64,000 nucleotides of DNA. Origin: Paenibacillus sophorae (GTDB lineage: Bacteria > Bacillota > Bacilli > Paenibacillales > Paenibacillaceae). The notes beneath the pieces were generated by a model. The model was given only the letters and a program-made list of their open reading frames with translations. It was not told the DNA's origin and did no database searches. How positions within the stretch are numbered: position 1 is the stretch's first letter; each line of letters opens with the position of its first letter. The translations under genes were made by a program, and so were the position numbers. The stretch is from the NCBI RefSeq assembly GCF_018966525.1, contig NZ_CP076607.1, forward strand, positions 868,001-932,000. Direction: 5' to 3'. Positions 25,672 through 34,247 of this stretch are shown in pieces.

Positions 25672-26757
25672 TCACTTGTTACCCGCAGTCCCTGTGAGCA
25701 CGGACGCTCTAGGCAGCAGTTCGTTGTAAATCCCAAGCATTTCTTCCGCCACGCGTCCCACGCGGTAGTAGTCCAGTCCTGCACATGCCCGGGTGCGGTA
25801 GCGCTGGCGCTTGGCCTCATTGGAGAGGAGCTCCCCGATTGCTGCGGAGAGCGCCTTGGCGTCCCGAGGCGGAACGAGGATTCCCGCTTCTCCATGATCC
25901 AGTGCTTCAGGGATGCCGTCCACATCAGTGGCGACGATGGCGCAGCCCGATTCCCGGGCTTCGATCAGGACAAGCCCGAACGGTTCTTTATGGGAAGCCA
26001 GGACGAATACATCTGCGGCTTTCATCCATCGGCGGCTCTCGGCCTGGAAGCCTGCGAACCGGATTCTGCCGGAAAAAGGCGAGGCGGCAGCCCGCTCCTC
26101 GAACTTGGCCCGGTCCGGCCCGTCGCCTACAATATAGAGTCTTGCTTCCGGATGGTCGCCAGCAAGAAGATCGAAGGCGTCAATGAGATCGGAGATCCCT
26201 TTGCGCTCGTACATGCCGGCAACCGTGATGATAGCTTGCCCTTCCAAGGGGATAGGACCGGAATCGGAATCGCGCGGGCTTCCGATGGTGCCGTTCAGAA
26301 TGACGCGAAGCTTGTCCTTGCCGACACCCCGGCCCGCCATGGCACTATAAACCGCCTGGCTGACGGCGATCACTCTGTCGCCAACCTTCATGTAGTCGGC
26401 GCTTTTTTGGAACTCGTTATGAACATGAGTCACGACCTTATATTTGCGGAAGCCTTTCAGATAGCGGGCGAGTATCGCGCCGGTCATCATATGCGCATGA
26501 ATGATATCGGGTGAGAAGTCCGCGACCATCCGTCTGAAATCAAAAACAGCCCGCATTAGCTGAGCGGGCTTTCTTGTCTGGTCCAGATAGTAATGCCGGA
26601 TGTTGTACCTGGCAATAAGCTCTTCATACTGTCCGCCCGCCGATACGATGCACACCTGATGATTTCTCGCTGCTTGTTCACAAGCCAAGTCGACCATAAC
26701 GTTGACGATTCCATTACCCGATTCCTTCACATGATTGGCGATATGAAGAATTCGCAC
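25672..26757 (-). CDS. Glycosyltransferase family 4
   Basis: 361 residues, GT-B fold. It starts with GTG (MRILHIANHVKESGNGIVNV) behind AAGGAGGGGG. The donor-site motif is EPFGLVLIEARESGCAIVATDVDG, and the N-terminal acceptor half has HAHMMTGAI. It transfers a nucleotide-sugar residue, probably to a cell-surface polysaccharide. It lies 15 bases after the GT2 gene in the same operon. Confidence 0.9.
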   Translation of the reverse strand: MRILHIANHVKESGNGIVNVMVDLACEQAARNHQVCIVSAGGQYEELIARYNIRHYYLDQTRKPAQLMRAVFDFRRMVADFSPDIIHAHMMTGAILARYLKGFRKYKVVTHVHNEFQKSADYMKVGDRVIAVSQAVYSAMAGRGVGKDKLRVILNGTIGSPRDSDSGPIPLEGQAIITVAGMYERKGISDLIDAFDLLAGDHPEARLYIVGDGPDRAKFEERAAASPFSGRIRFAGFQAESRRWMKAADVFVLASHKEPFGLVLIEARESGCAIVATDVDGIPEALDHGEAGILVPPRDAKALSAAIGELLSNEAKRQRYRTRACAGLDYYRVGRVAEEMLGIYNELLPRASVLTGTAGNK

Positions 26758-26772
26758 GAGGGTCCCCCTCCT

Positions 26773-27579
26773 TTATACTGGGCGTTTCTCGCTTTCAATG
26801 ACATAGACCGGCTTCTCACGTTTTTTTTCCCGGCCGTAAAGTTCATAGAGCTTGATTTCCTTGAGAAACTCGTAATACATCCAGAAAAAGGCGACGCTGA
26901 AGCCGGCAATCCCTTTCGTAATCATTTTGCGGACGAACAGGGTATAGATCAGCTTGGCGGGCGGCCTGAACAGAAGTCTCATCAGACTAAAGCTTTTTCT
27001 TCGGTCATAATCTTTTCGCGCTTCAAGATCGGTGTACTTGTTGAAACGCTGTACATGGTCCTGAATGCTGCGGTAGCCGTGATGCCAGAGTGTGCCATCC
27101 AAACAAGGTACTGCGGCGGGATCGACATCCGGGCCTTCGTGAACGAGGACGTCCTTCATCCGCACTTCGTCTTTTTTGTACAGCCTCACGAGATGCTCGC
27201 CCTTGGGCATCCACTTGCCGAGAAAATCGCCGATCCGGTAGACCGTATAGGCTTTTACCTCATTCTCTGGCTCATTTTTCCAGCCTAGCAGCGACTTCTG
27301 AAGCTCTTCGCTAACCTCCTCATCCGAGTCGATAAAAAAGATCCAGTTGCTGGGAGCCTGATCCGCCCCGAATATGCGCTGTTTGGCATATCCCGGCCAG
27401 GGATTAAGGTAGACGCTGCAGCCGAGCCGCTTCGCAATGAGGACCGTTCCGTCGGTGCTGCCTCCATCGACGACGACGATGTCGTCCGCAAAGGGACGGC
27501 AGGAGAGAATGGCCTGCTCAATCTTCTCTTCCTCGTTCTGTGTGATAATCACAACGGACAATCGTTTGCTGTCAGTCAA
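26773..27579 (-). CDS. Glycosyltransferase family 2
   Basis: 268 residues with the GT-A fold: VVIITQNEEEKIEQAI, VVVDGGSTDGT and the metal-binding FIDSDEEV. It resembles the WaaE/KdtX group that adds a glucose-like residue to a core oligosaccharide. The start is TTG at 27579 with GAGGTG 9 bases upstream. It is the first gene of a two-gene surface-glycan operon on the minus strand. Confidence 0.88.
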   Translation of the reverse strand: MTDSKRLSVVIITQNEEEKIEQAILSCRPFADDIVVVDGGSTDGTVLIAKRLGCSVYLNPWPGYAKQRIFGADQAPSNWIFFIDSDEEVSEELQKSLLGWKNEPENEVKAYTVYRIGDFLGKWMPKGEHLVRLYKKDEVRMKDVLVHEGPDVDPAAVPCLDGTLWHHGYRSIQDHVQRFNKYTDLEARKDYDRRKSFSLMRLLFRPPAKLIYTLFVRKMITKGIAGFSVAFFWMYYEFLKEIKLYELYGREKKREKPVYVIESEKRPV

Positions 27580-27849
27580 TGTTTAGTTCACCTCTTTTTT
27601 TGGGGGTTGCTCCGCTATCTTTAGTTTCCCGGGTTCACCGCTTCACTTCTTATAATTCCAGAGAATAATAGTTTTAGGTTTAGTTTAATCCCAAAGTTAA
27701 ACTAGTGTATATACCTCAATAGTTCACCATATATTCATCCCTTTGAATGAGTGCGTGAATGCCGGATTTGCCTATCGGTCCGTGAAGTCGGCCCAAACAC
27801 AAATTTGTAACAATATAATAGAAATATTCAGGATGTATGAACAACAATA
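27580..27849. other. Intergenic region between divergent operons
   Basis: About 270 AT-rich bases between the start of the glycosyltransferase operon and the promoter at 27850. I see no ORF or known RNA here; the promoter of the minus-strand operon presumably lies in it. Confidence 0.5.
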
Positions 27850-27878
27850 TTGACGCAGCAAAAGCAAAACAATATAAT
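27850..27878 (+). promoter_or_regulatory. Sigma-A promoter of the ABC/radical SAM operon
   Basis: TTGACG (27850-27855) and TATAAT (27873-27878) are exactly 17 bases apart, an almost consensus housekeeping promoter. Transcription should begin near 27885, giving a leader of about 170 bases. Confidence 0.8.
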
Positions 27879-27943
27879 CCTATCAAGTAACTCGGAATTA
27901 TAAATTTTGGTCCAAATTATGAGCAATCCTTAAATAAAGTTGA

Positions 27944-28019
27944 GCGGACAGCCGCAGGCCGTATTCTTTCTTCTTCCAAAGGAAAGAAACGGCCTTTTGT
28001 GTTTAACGAAAGGCCTGCG
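27944..28019 (+). promoter_or_regulatory. Leader RNA with terminator and alternative helices (possible riboswitch or attenuator)
   Basis: Three helices compete. P1: GCGG 27944-27947 with CCGC 27952-27955. Terminator: GGCCGT 27957-27962 plus TTCTTTC 27964-27970 with GAAAGAA 27982-27988 plus ACGGCC 27989-27994, followed by TTTTGTGTTT. Alternative: CGCAGGCC 27953-27960 with GGCCTGCG 28012-28019, which would break the terminator. It sits between promoter and first gene. It matches no riboswitch class I can recall. Confidence 0.55.
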
Positions 28020-28058
28020 CCGCAGCTTTATCTTAATTTAATGAGAGGAGTAATGCAG

Positions 28059-28907
28059 ATGTCCCGCTATCCATTGATCTCCACGGACGCGATAACCGAT
28101 GCTTCCTCAGAGGAGAATGCCCAGCAGTCGATCATTTCGATCCGGAGGCTCGGCAAATCTTTTCTATCCGGCAGCGGCAAGGGGGCAGTTCGCTATCAGG
28201 TGCTGAAAGATGTCGATCTGAACATTCAGAGGGGGGAGTTCTTTATCCTTCTCGGTCCCAGCGGCTGCGGCAAGTCCACACTGCTTAACCTGATCGCCGG
28301 TTTTGAGAAGCAGACCGAAGGCGAATTGCTTGTGGACGGAAAGAGCATTGACCGGCCTGGAAAAGAGCGGGCCATGGTCTTCCAGCATCCGGATGCTTCC
28401 CTGTTCCCTTGGCTGAATGTCCGGGAGAACATCGAATTCGGCCTGCGTATGCAGGGAGTGAGCCGTGGGGAACGCAAGGCCGTCTCCGACCGGTACATCG
28501 AACTGGCGGGCCTAACGGGACATGAGCGTAAATTTCCTCGTGAGCTATCGGGTGGCATGAAGCAGCGGGTTCAGATCGCAAGGGTGCTCGCGAATGACCC
28601 GGAGCTTTTGCTGATGGATGAACCTCTGGGGGCTCTGGATGCGTTCACCCGCAGAATAATGCAGGATGAACTGGTGCGGATATGGACGGAGACCAAGAAG
28701 ACGGTCATTTTTGTAACGCATGATATTCAGGAGGCGGTGCTGCTCGGGGGCCGCATCGGCATTATGTCCATAGGTCCGGAGTCGCGCGTATTCGAAATTA
28801 TGGATAACCGTCTTGAGTATCCCCGTGATATAACCTCGCGGGAATTCAATTTAATGCAGAAAAAGCTGCAAAGTATCTTCCAGGACGATCTGTATTTTCA
28901 TTTATAA
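28059..28907 (+). CDS. ABC transporter ATPase, SsuB/TauB (nitrate/sulfonate/taurine) type
   Basis: 282 residues from the ATG at 28059, which has AGAGGAG at 28044-28050; the longer in-frame start at 27999 falls inside the leader hairpin and is unlikely. It has Walker A GPSGCGKST, Q-loop VFQHPDASLFPW, signature LSGGMKQRVQIAR, Walker B LLMDEPLGALDAFT and the H-loop VTHDIQEAV. It energises the permease and binding protein encoded next. The C-terminal tail FQDDLYFHL is not part of the usual ATPase core. Confidence 0.9.
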   Translation: MSRYPLISTDAITDASSEENAQQSIISIRRLGKSFLSGSGKGAVRYQVLKDVDLNIQRGEFFILLGPSGCGKSTLLNLIAGFEKQTEGELLVDGKSIDRPGKERAMVFQHPDASLFPWLNVRENIEFGLRMQGVSRGERKAVSDRYIELAGLTGHERKFPRELSGGMKQRVQIARVLANDPELLLMDEPLGALDAFTRRIMQDELVRIWTETKKTVIFVTHDIQEAVLLGGRIGIMSIGPESRVFEIMDNRLEYPRDITSREFNLMQKKLQSIFQDDLYFHL

Positions 28908-28934
28908 GCCACTCTGAAAGGAGACAACAATACG

Positions 28935-29711
28935 ATGCGTTTTGTTCGGAAAGGATTGAAGACGGGGCTTATTTCCTGGCTGTTGTTCCTGATCGTGTGG
29001 CAGCTGGTGGCCATGAACTCGAATCCGGACTATTTCCCCACTCCGATCCAGACCTTGCAGGGGGCGGTGGAATTGTTCACGGACAATTCACTGATCTCTT
29101 ACGTCTTGATCAGCTTTAAGCGGGTAGTGCTCGGATGGCTGCTGGGCAGTCTGCTGGGCATTCCGGCGGGCCTCTTGATTGGCAGGTTCAGATGGCTGCG
29201 GGAACTGGTCGAGCCTTATCTGAACTTCTTCCGGTTCATTCCGGCGCTGGCTTTTATAACGCTGTTTATACTGTGGTTTGGGATCGGAGAGCAGTCAAAA
29301 GTCATTCTTATCATGTATGCGACGCTGTTCATTGTAGTGTTGAACACGGCGGCGGGCGTAGTGAATGTGGAGGATGACAAAATCCGGTCGGCACGGTCGC
29401 TGGGCGCCTCGGAGCGGCAGATTTTGATTCATGTGATTATTCCCGCTGTCGTTCCCGCCTTTTTCAACGGGGTCCGGCTGGCTATGGGGAATTCATTCAT
29501 GGCCATTGTCGGGGCGGAGATGATAGCCGCCAATGAGGGAGTCGGTTATCTGATCTGGACCTCGCGGCTTTATTCCAAGACGGACTGGATCTTCGTCGGA
29601 CTTCTGCTGCTGGGACTAATGGGCTTTGCTGGGGACCAGCTGCTGCGCTGGATGGGGAAGACCACGCTGGGGCGCTATGGAATTGCCAAAGAAACAAGGT
29701 TTGGAAAGTAA
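28935..29711 (+). CDS. ABC transporter permease, SsuC/TauC type
   Basis: 258 residues with about six membrane helices and the BPD_transp_1 pattern; the EAA loop is around SARSLGASERQILIHVIIPA. AAAGGAGA precedes the ATG, 27 bases after the ATPase stop. It forms the channel of the importer. Confidence 0.9.
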   Translation: MRFVRKGLKTGLISWLLFLIVWQLVAMNSNPDYFPTPIQTLQGAVELFTDNSLISYVLISFKRVVLGWLLGSLLGIPAGLLIGRFRWLRELVEPYLNFFRFIPALAFITLFILWFGIGEQSKVILIMYATLFIVVLNTAAGVVNVEDDKIRSARSLGASERQILIHVIIPAVVPAFFNGVRLAMGNSFMAIVGAEMIAANEGVGYLIWTSRLYSKTDWIFVGLLLLGLMGFAGDQLLRWMGKTTLGRYGIAKETRFGK

Positions 29712-29761
29712 AAAGGTTTGGAAAGCAAATTTGAAAAGTAATCAATGGGGGGACTAGACAA

Positions 29762-30787
29762 GTGAAAAGCAAGCAAAGTCGGGTATGGAAAGCAGTCGCT
29801 GGAGCAATGTTGTTGACGGGGATACTAATCTCGCTTGCGGGCTGCGGAGATGCCAAGGCGGAGACGAAGGAAGCTTCGGACGCTCCCGCTCTGCAGAAGG
29901 TGCGCATTGGGGGAGACTCCGCAATATTCTCGCTGCAATTTCGGGTAGCCAAGGCGGAGGGATTCTTTGAAAAGAACGGAATTGATGCCGAAATATCGAC
30001 ATTTTCCTTCGGTATTGACACGCTCAATGCGGTGCTGACCGACCGGGTGGACGTCGGGGAAGCGATGGATTATGCGGCGCTCAGCGCGCTTTCCAAGGGG
30101 GATCTAAAGGTGCTGTCCTTGTTCTCCTCGCCGAAAGCGACCAGTTCGAAGCTGTACGCCAGAGACGGAATCAGTAGGCCCGAGGATCTGATTGGCAAGA
30201 AGCTGGGCGTACAAAAGGGAACAGTGAACGAATACATTTGGGGCAAGTATTTTGAGACGTTCCATATCGACAAGAAGGATGTTACTCTCGTCCCGCTGCA
30301 ATCCACGGCGGAGATCCTTGCCGCCTATGACAGAGGCGATATACAGGCTGCCTGGTTCGGCACCGCGTTCTTCGATAAGGCGGAGAAGGTGGAGGGCTCC
30401 AAAGCGCTTAATGATCAATCCGCAATCAACATCCGGACAAAGGGATTTTTGGTCGCGAAAGATTCCCTGATTAAGGATAAGCCTCAAATCTCGGCGGGAC
30501 TGAACAAGGCGCTGGCGGAGGCGTCCCAGTATATTACCGACCATCCGGAAGAGGCTGCCGAACTGGCATTCAAAGAGGTGAAAATTCCAAAGGATAACGC
30601 TCTGCGGGAAATTAAGAATGAATGGGAATTTGATGTCCGTTTCAACCAGGAGGATTACGACCAGTTGAAAGAGATCAAGGAATGGAGCGTTGCCAACGGC
30701 TATATCGAGCAGGATTTCAAGCTTGACGACAAGCTGGCCCTGGAAGGATTAAAGGAAGCTTTCCCGGATAAAGTGACTATTCAATAA
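29762..30787 (+). CDS. ABC transporter substrate-binding lipoprotein, NMT1/SsuA-like
   Basis: 341 residues (GTG start) with a signal peptide ending in the lipobox ISLAGC, Cys near position 28, and then the NMT1/SsuA fold: KVRIGGDSAIFSLQFRVAKAEGFFEKNGI, DRVDVGEAMDYAALSA, KLGVQKGTVNEYIWGKYF. Relatives bind sulfonates, taurine, nitrate-like ions, pyrimidines or riboflavin, so the ligand cannot be assigned. GGGGGG lies about 8 bases upstream. Part of the radical SAM operon. Confidence 0.88.
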   Translation: MKSKQSRVWKAVAGAMLLTGILISLAGCGDAKAETKEASDAPALQKVRIGGDSAIFSLQFRVAKAEGFFEKNGIDAEISTFSFGIDTLNAVLTDRVDVGEAMDYAALSALSKGDLKVLSLFSSPKATSSKLYARDGISRPEDLIGKKLGVQKGTVNEYIWGKYFETFHIDKKDVTLVPLQSTAEILAAYDRGDIQAAWFGTAFFDKAEKVEGSKALNDQSAINIRTKGFLVAKDSLIKDKPQISAGLNKALAEASQYITDHPEEAAELAFKEVKIPKDNALREIKNEWEFDVRFNQEDYDQLKEIKEWSVANGYIEQDFKLDDKLALEGLKEAFPDKVTIQ

Positions 30788-30809
30788 AAAATAAAGGAGA
30801 TGCATACAA

Positions 30810-32009
30810 ATGAGCGATTTGAAAAACCGGCTGCATGAGGAGCTCGCCATCAAGAATGCTTGTCAGGTTGAGGGGATAAACGCCGATCCCGCCATCTTTG
30901 AAGGGGCAGGGCTGGGTGACAAATACCAGGAACAAATCCAGACGCTGTTTGATTACAATCTGCATAACCATACGGGTGTTGTTCTGCCGGTCTGCTTCTA
31001 TACACCGGGGGGACTGCGGGTGGCCTACCGCTGGAATGACCGCTCTCCTTACAAGCTGCGTAGAGAGGGAAACCAGTTCATACTGTACCATGAGCGAAAG
31101 GAACTGTTTCCGGTACGCCTCAAGAAGCGCCCTCATTACTACGGTCTGAAAACATCGGACGGGGCCAATATGAATCAGGTTGCGACTCACAACGGGGAAG
31201 GCGCTATCTTCGTCTCATACAGCAATGAGTGCTTCCTGAAGGAAACCGGGCATGACTGCAAATATTGCAATATCAACTATACGCATGATACGTATGGGGA
31301 AGAGCATGGCGTAAGCTGGAAATACCCGCGCCAGATTGGCGAAACCGCTGCGGTCGCTTACAAAGAGGGAGCGAAGCATATTACAATCAGCGGAGGATTT
31401 ATCCCCGAGCGGCGGGAGATTGATTATTACTTCGACGTGGCGGAGGCGATTCAGGAGCATACCGGGCTTCAGGACTTCAACGGTACGGCCGTAATCGGCG
31501 CGCCGCTGGATCTTAGCATCCTTGAGCGTTACAAAGATGCCGGCTACCGTACGATAGCCATGAATCTCGAGATATGGGACAAAAATATTTTTAATTCGGT
31601 CTGCCCCGGAAAGGTGATTCACTGCGGCGGCTGGGATCATTGGGTGAAAGCGCTGGAACGGGCTGCGGTCGTCTTCGGGCATGGCCGTGTCCGCTCCAAC
31701 TTTGTCGGCGGTATGGAGACGAAGAAATCAACGCTGGAAGGTGTGAAATATCTTGCTTCCCAGGGGGTAATCGCCTATGCTGGGGCCTGGATTCCGAATC
31801 TCGGTTCGGAATATGAGGGCCACCGGTCGCCGCTTCCGGAATGGCATCTGGACGTTGCGTACAAAATCGTTGATATTTTCCGCAGCGCCGGGTTTACCTA
31901 TGAGCAGTTGTATGATTCCAGCGCCTCGGCTGACGGAATATGGAATGATATTTACAAGATTGAGGAGGAGCGGCTGCCGATATTCAAGAGTGAACCTTCG
32001 GTTGTCTGA
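30810..32009 (+). CDS. Radical SAM enzyme with CX8CX2C cluster motif, function unknown
   Basis: 399 residues. The N-terminal 130 residues are of unrecognised fold. The [4Fe-4S] motif is Cys141-x8-Cys150-x2-Cys153 (NECFLKETGHDCKYCNIN) instead of the standard CX3CX2C. Downstream the barrel shows a GGE-like SAM motif (HITISGGF, residues 190-197) and later strands with Asn and Glu (IAMNLEIWD). It lies 22 bases after the binding protein with AAAGGAG upstream, so it is the last gene of the operon. It probably works on the imported compound or a derivative. I do not recognise a characterised relative. Confidence 0.82.
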   Translation: MSDLKNRLHEELAIKNACQVEGINADPAIFEGAGLGDKYQEQIQTLFDYNLHNHTGVVLPVCFYTPGGLRVAYRWNDRSPYKLRREGNQFILYHERKELFPVRLKKRPHYYGLKTSDGANMNQVATHNGEGAIFVSYSNECFLKETGHDCKYCNINYTHDTYGEEHGVSWKYPRQIGETAAVAYKEGAKHITISGGFIPERREIDYYFDVAEAIQEHTGLQDFNGTAVIGAPLDLSILERYKDAGYRTIAMNLEIWDKNIFNSVCPGKVIHCGGWDHWVKALERAAVVFGHGRVRSNFVGGMETKKSTLEGVKYLASQGVIAYAGAWIPNLGSEYEGHRSPLPEWHLDVAYKIVDIFRSAGFTYEQLYDSSASADGIWNDIYKIEEERLPIFKSEPSVV

Positions 32010-32321
32010 TTTTTGCAGGAACAAAGGAATAGGGAGCAGGATACCGGCATGAGGCTGGGTGAGTATAAAAGCCAAGAGGCGGAAGGACCAATAGGTTCGG
32101 CTGCTCCCCTCACACTTTGACACATATGAATTGTTCTCTAAGGCGTACTGTCTTTTCGGCAGTATGCCTTATTTTGTAAGCTATTATGAATCAAGTAACA
32201 CAATGGCATTTCCCATGCAAAGATATTAAACAGTAGGCGAGGGGATACGGGAGACGGTCCGTTATTCAGAGAATCCAGGTGCGATGATGAAGCGGATCAT
32301 GCAGAAAGCCTGAAATTGCGG
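32010..32321. other. Intergenic region up to the IS element
   Basis: Holds the operon terminator (separate entry) and about 145 bases without a recognised feature. A 27-codon open stretch ending RIMQKA before a stop at 32310 is not supported by any motif. Confidence 0.5.
32140..32175 (+). terminator. Terminator of the ABC/radical SAM operon
   Basis: AAGGCGTACTG (32140-32150) pairs with CAGTATGCCTT (32160-32170) with one G-U pair, followed by ATTTTG. Confidence 0.75.
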
Positions 32322-32394
32322 CTAGGCCCCCTAAATCCGGAGTCATGCCCTACAATTAACAAGCGTTCGTAAAATAACTCTTTATTTCGAGGGT

Positions 32395-33297
32395 TTACAT
32401 GGCTTTATGAAATTCCGAGGAGTCCTCCAGCGTCGTGACCCATTCGGAAAACTTCGCAGGAGGCATTAACTTCAAGCTGCCATGCATCTTGCGGTTGTTG
32501 TAGAAGTCCATGTATTGATCAAGGGCCTCGTAGGCTTCCTCGAAGGTCCTGAACTCTCTTTTGCTGAACAGATCGCGTTCCAATATGCTATGAAAGGATT
32601 CAATGTATGCATTCATATTCGGTGTCCGCGGCGGGATGCGTTCGTGAATCATGTCCAGGCTTTCACATGTATCTCCAAATAACTTGCTGACGAATTGCGG
32701 CCCGTTGTCCGTTCGAATCACGGGCATGGCTTCTCCGGATTGGAGACGACTCTGTAGCGCCCGCCATAGGGTTTGGACCGCATGTTTGGCCTCACATACG
32801 GGTCCTCTGTACTGCTGGACCACGACACGGTCAAATACATCAATGATACTAAGCACGAAAAAGAAACGTTCCTGGCCGATGATATAGCCGTACTTAATAT
32901 CCATTTGCCACAACTGGTTGGACCCGGTGACAACCCGGTTTTTAGGGAGCCGGCGTGGATGTGAAGGGAGGCGCTTACGGGATTGCCTCAGAATCCCTAG
33001 ATCTTTACACAAGCGATACGCTTTCTTCTTGTTCAGCTTTACGCTGTACCGGTTACGAATACATTGCGCAAGAAGTTTGTAGCCATAGACATGCTCTTCG
33101 CCTTCGAGGAGTTCAAGCAGCCATTCCTTGATTTGTTCGTCACTGACTTTCTCTCCCGTAACCGTAAAGGAGTAGCCCGGTACCGGACGTCCTATCTGGC
33201 CTTCTGGTGGGCGTTTTGTTGCCGGACGGGTAGCTCGTTTTTTGCGATCATAGTACGTCGATTCAGATAATCCAAGGATGCGCAGAACCCATGCCAC
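32395..33297 (-). CDS. IS3-family transposase OrfB (DDE integrase)
   Basis: About 300 residues from a GTG at 33297, but in practice the C-terminal part of an OrfAB fusion. It has an HTH_21-like region (VYGYKLLAQCIRNRYSVKLNKKKAYRLCK) and the rve core with the DDE triad: Asp in WQMDIKYG, Asp in VIRTDNGPQF, Glu in NAYIESFHSILE. The frame is open upstream to overlap orfA (reading LSEKFEVADLFIKRGEPVAW), as required for fusion by frameshifting. Confidence 0.92.
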   Translation of the reverse strand: MAWVLRILGLSESTYYDRKKRATRPATKRPPEGQIGRPVPGYSFTVTGEKVSDEQIKEWLLELLEGEEHVYGYKLLAQCIRNRYSVKLNKKKAYRLCKDLGILRQSRKRLPSHPRRLPKNRVVTGSNQLWQMDIKYGYIIGQERFFFVLSIIDVFDRVVVQQYRGPVCEAKHAVQTLWRALQSRLQSGEAMPVIRTDNGPQFVSKLFGDTCESLDMIHERIPPRTPNMNAYIESFHSILERDLFSKREFRTFEEAYEALDQYMDFYNNRKMHGSLKLMPPAKFSEWVTTLEDSSEFHKAM

Positions 33298-33326
33298 CGG
33301 TTCCCCCCGCTTAATAAATAGGTCTG

Positions 33327-33656
33327 CTACTTCGAATTTTTCGGATAAGCGGGGTCCTTCTTTTTTAGCAGTTCTCGGAGAATTTCAAGCTCAAGTTCTT
33401 TTTCCCCGAGCACCTTCATGGCCTTTTCGTAGCGTTGTTCCACATCCTGAAGTCGCTGAAGTTCTTGCAGATGCTCGTCTGCAACCGGAATTTCTTCGGG
33501 TGGAATGGAGTCACGATGATCCCTAATCCACCCGCGTATGGTTTCTGGATGAATGTCATACATACGGGATAACACCCCCACCTTAACTCCAGCCAACGCT
33601 TCCTTAACGATTTTAAGCCGTGCTTCCTCTTTCAGCCTCTTTCCCATCCTCGTCAT
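33327..33656 (-). CDS. IS3-family transposase OrfA
   Basis: About 109 residues. An HTH_Tnp_1 domain (RLKIVKEALAGVKVGVLSRM, then YDIHPETIRGWIR) is followed by a leucine-zipper-like helix (VEQRYEKAMKVLGEKELELEILRELL). Near the 3' end it has the slippery heptamer A-AAA-AAG (complement of 33360-33366), which lets ribosomes shift into orfB. ATG at 33656 or 33647 is possible; the second is better spaced from the purine-rich site. Confidence 0.9.
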   Translation of the reverse strand: MTRMGKRLKEEARLKIVKEALAGVKVGVLSRMYDIHPETIRGWIRDHRDSIPPEEIPVADEHLQELQRLQDVEQRYEKAMKVLGEKELELEILRELLKKKDPAYPKNSK

Positions 33657-33853
33657 CTCCCCCTTATCTCCAGTTTAAATTATTGGGTGGGATGACTCCA
33701 GTTTAATTAGGGGGCCTAGGAGATTGTGCATCTTTTGGCCGCGTGAGAACACCCATTGTATCACACACCTGCGAATATGCAGTTTTTTCCTATGTTCAGT
33801 CTTGCATTCAGTTGATACGGCCTTAAATTCCTGCATAAATTCAGGATTTCTCT

Positions 33854-33946
33854 ATGTATGAAAGATTTGGATTTAAAAAACCTGCACTTTTAGCCCATTT
33901 GCCAGACGCTGAACTTCAATTACAGCAACGTGGCCTCATCCCTTGA
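33854..33946 (+). pseudogene. Possible acetyltransferase C-terminal remnant
   Basis: A 30-codon frame beginning MYERFGFKKPALLAH. YERFGFK is a pattern common at the end of GNAT acetyltransferases. No upstream continuation exists, perhaps because of the nearby IS insertion. Weak evidence. Confidence 0.25.
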
Positions 33947-34195
33947 TTTGGAGCGTCAAGAAGTACGCATCTATGCTCGCAGTAGTACATCTCAACAGCG
34001 GGGCGTCCCGAACGGGGGGATCCCAAAAGGTAATGAAGTGACCTGAGAGGCTGCCTCACTTTTTTGGCTCTGGGAAAACAAAAAGATAGGAGGAAGACAC
34101 AGCTACCACCCTAGACTTCTCAACAAAATCATCCTCTACGCCTATATCCGGCGCATCTGCTTTTGCTGAAGAATTATACGGTTGACCCAAATGCC

Positions 34196-34247
34196 AAGCC
34201 GGCCGGCCAAGGATGAACCCTTTGACCAGCCGGCTTGTTTTTTTTAC
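34196..34247. terminator. Hairpin after spoVR
   Basis: AAGCCGGC (34196-34203) pairs with GCCGGCTT (34229-34236). The T-run lies on the plus side, but the hairpin is downstream of spoVR on the minus strand and may end that operon. Confidence 0.5.

Larger units (their letters stand above)
32322..33719 (-). mobile_element. IS3-family insertion sequence, apparently intact
   Basis: 1,398 bp element bounded by exact 13-bp inverted repeats CTAGGCCCCCTAA (32322-32334) and TTAGGGGGCCTAG (33707-33719), with further near-terminal similarity (GGAGTCAT / ATGACTCC). It carries orfA and orfB in the order and overlap of the IS3 family. CTAG at each outer end may belong to the repeat or be the target copy; no longer target duplication is visible. 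Both ORFs are complete, so the element may be active. Confidence 0.85.

Noticed and set aside
27999..28058. Upstream start for the ABC ATPase
   Set aside because: It would place the start inside the leader terminator tail; the ATG at 28059 has a better ribosome site.
32176..32321. Short open stretch before the IS element
   Set aside because: No start context, homology cue or conserved motif; treated as non-coding.
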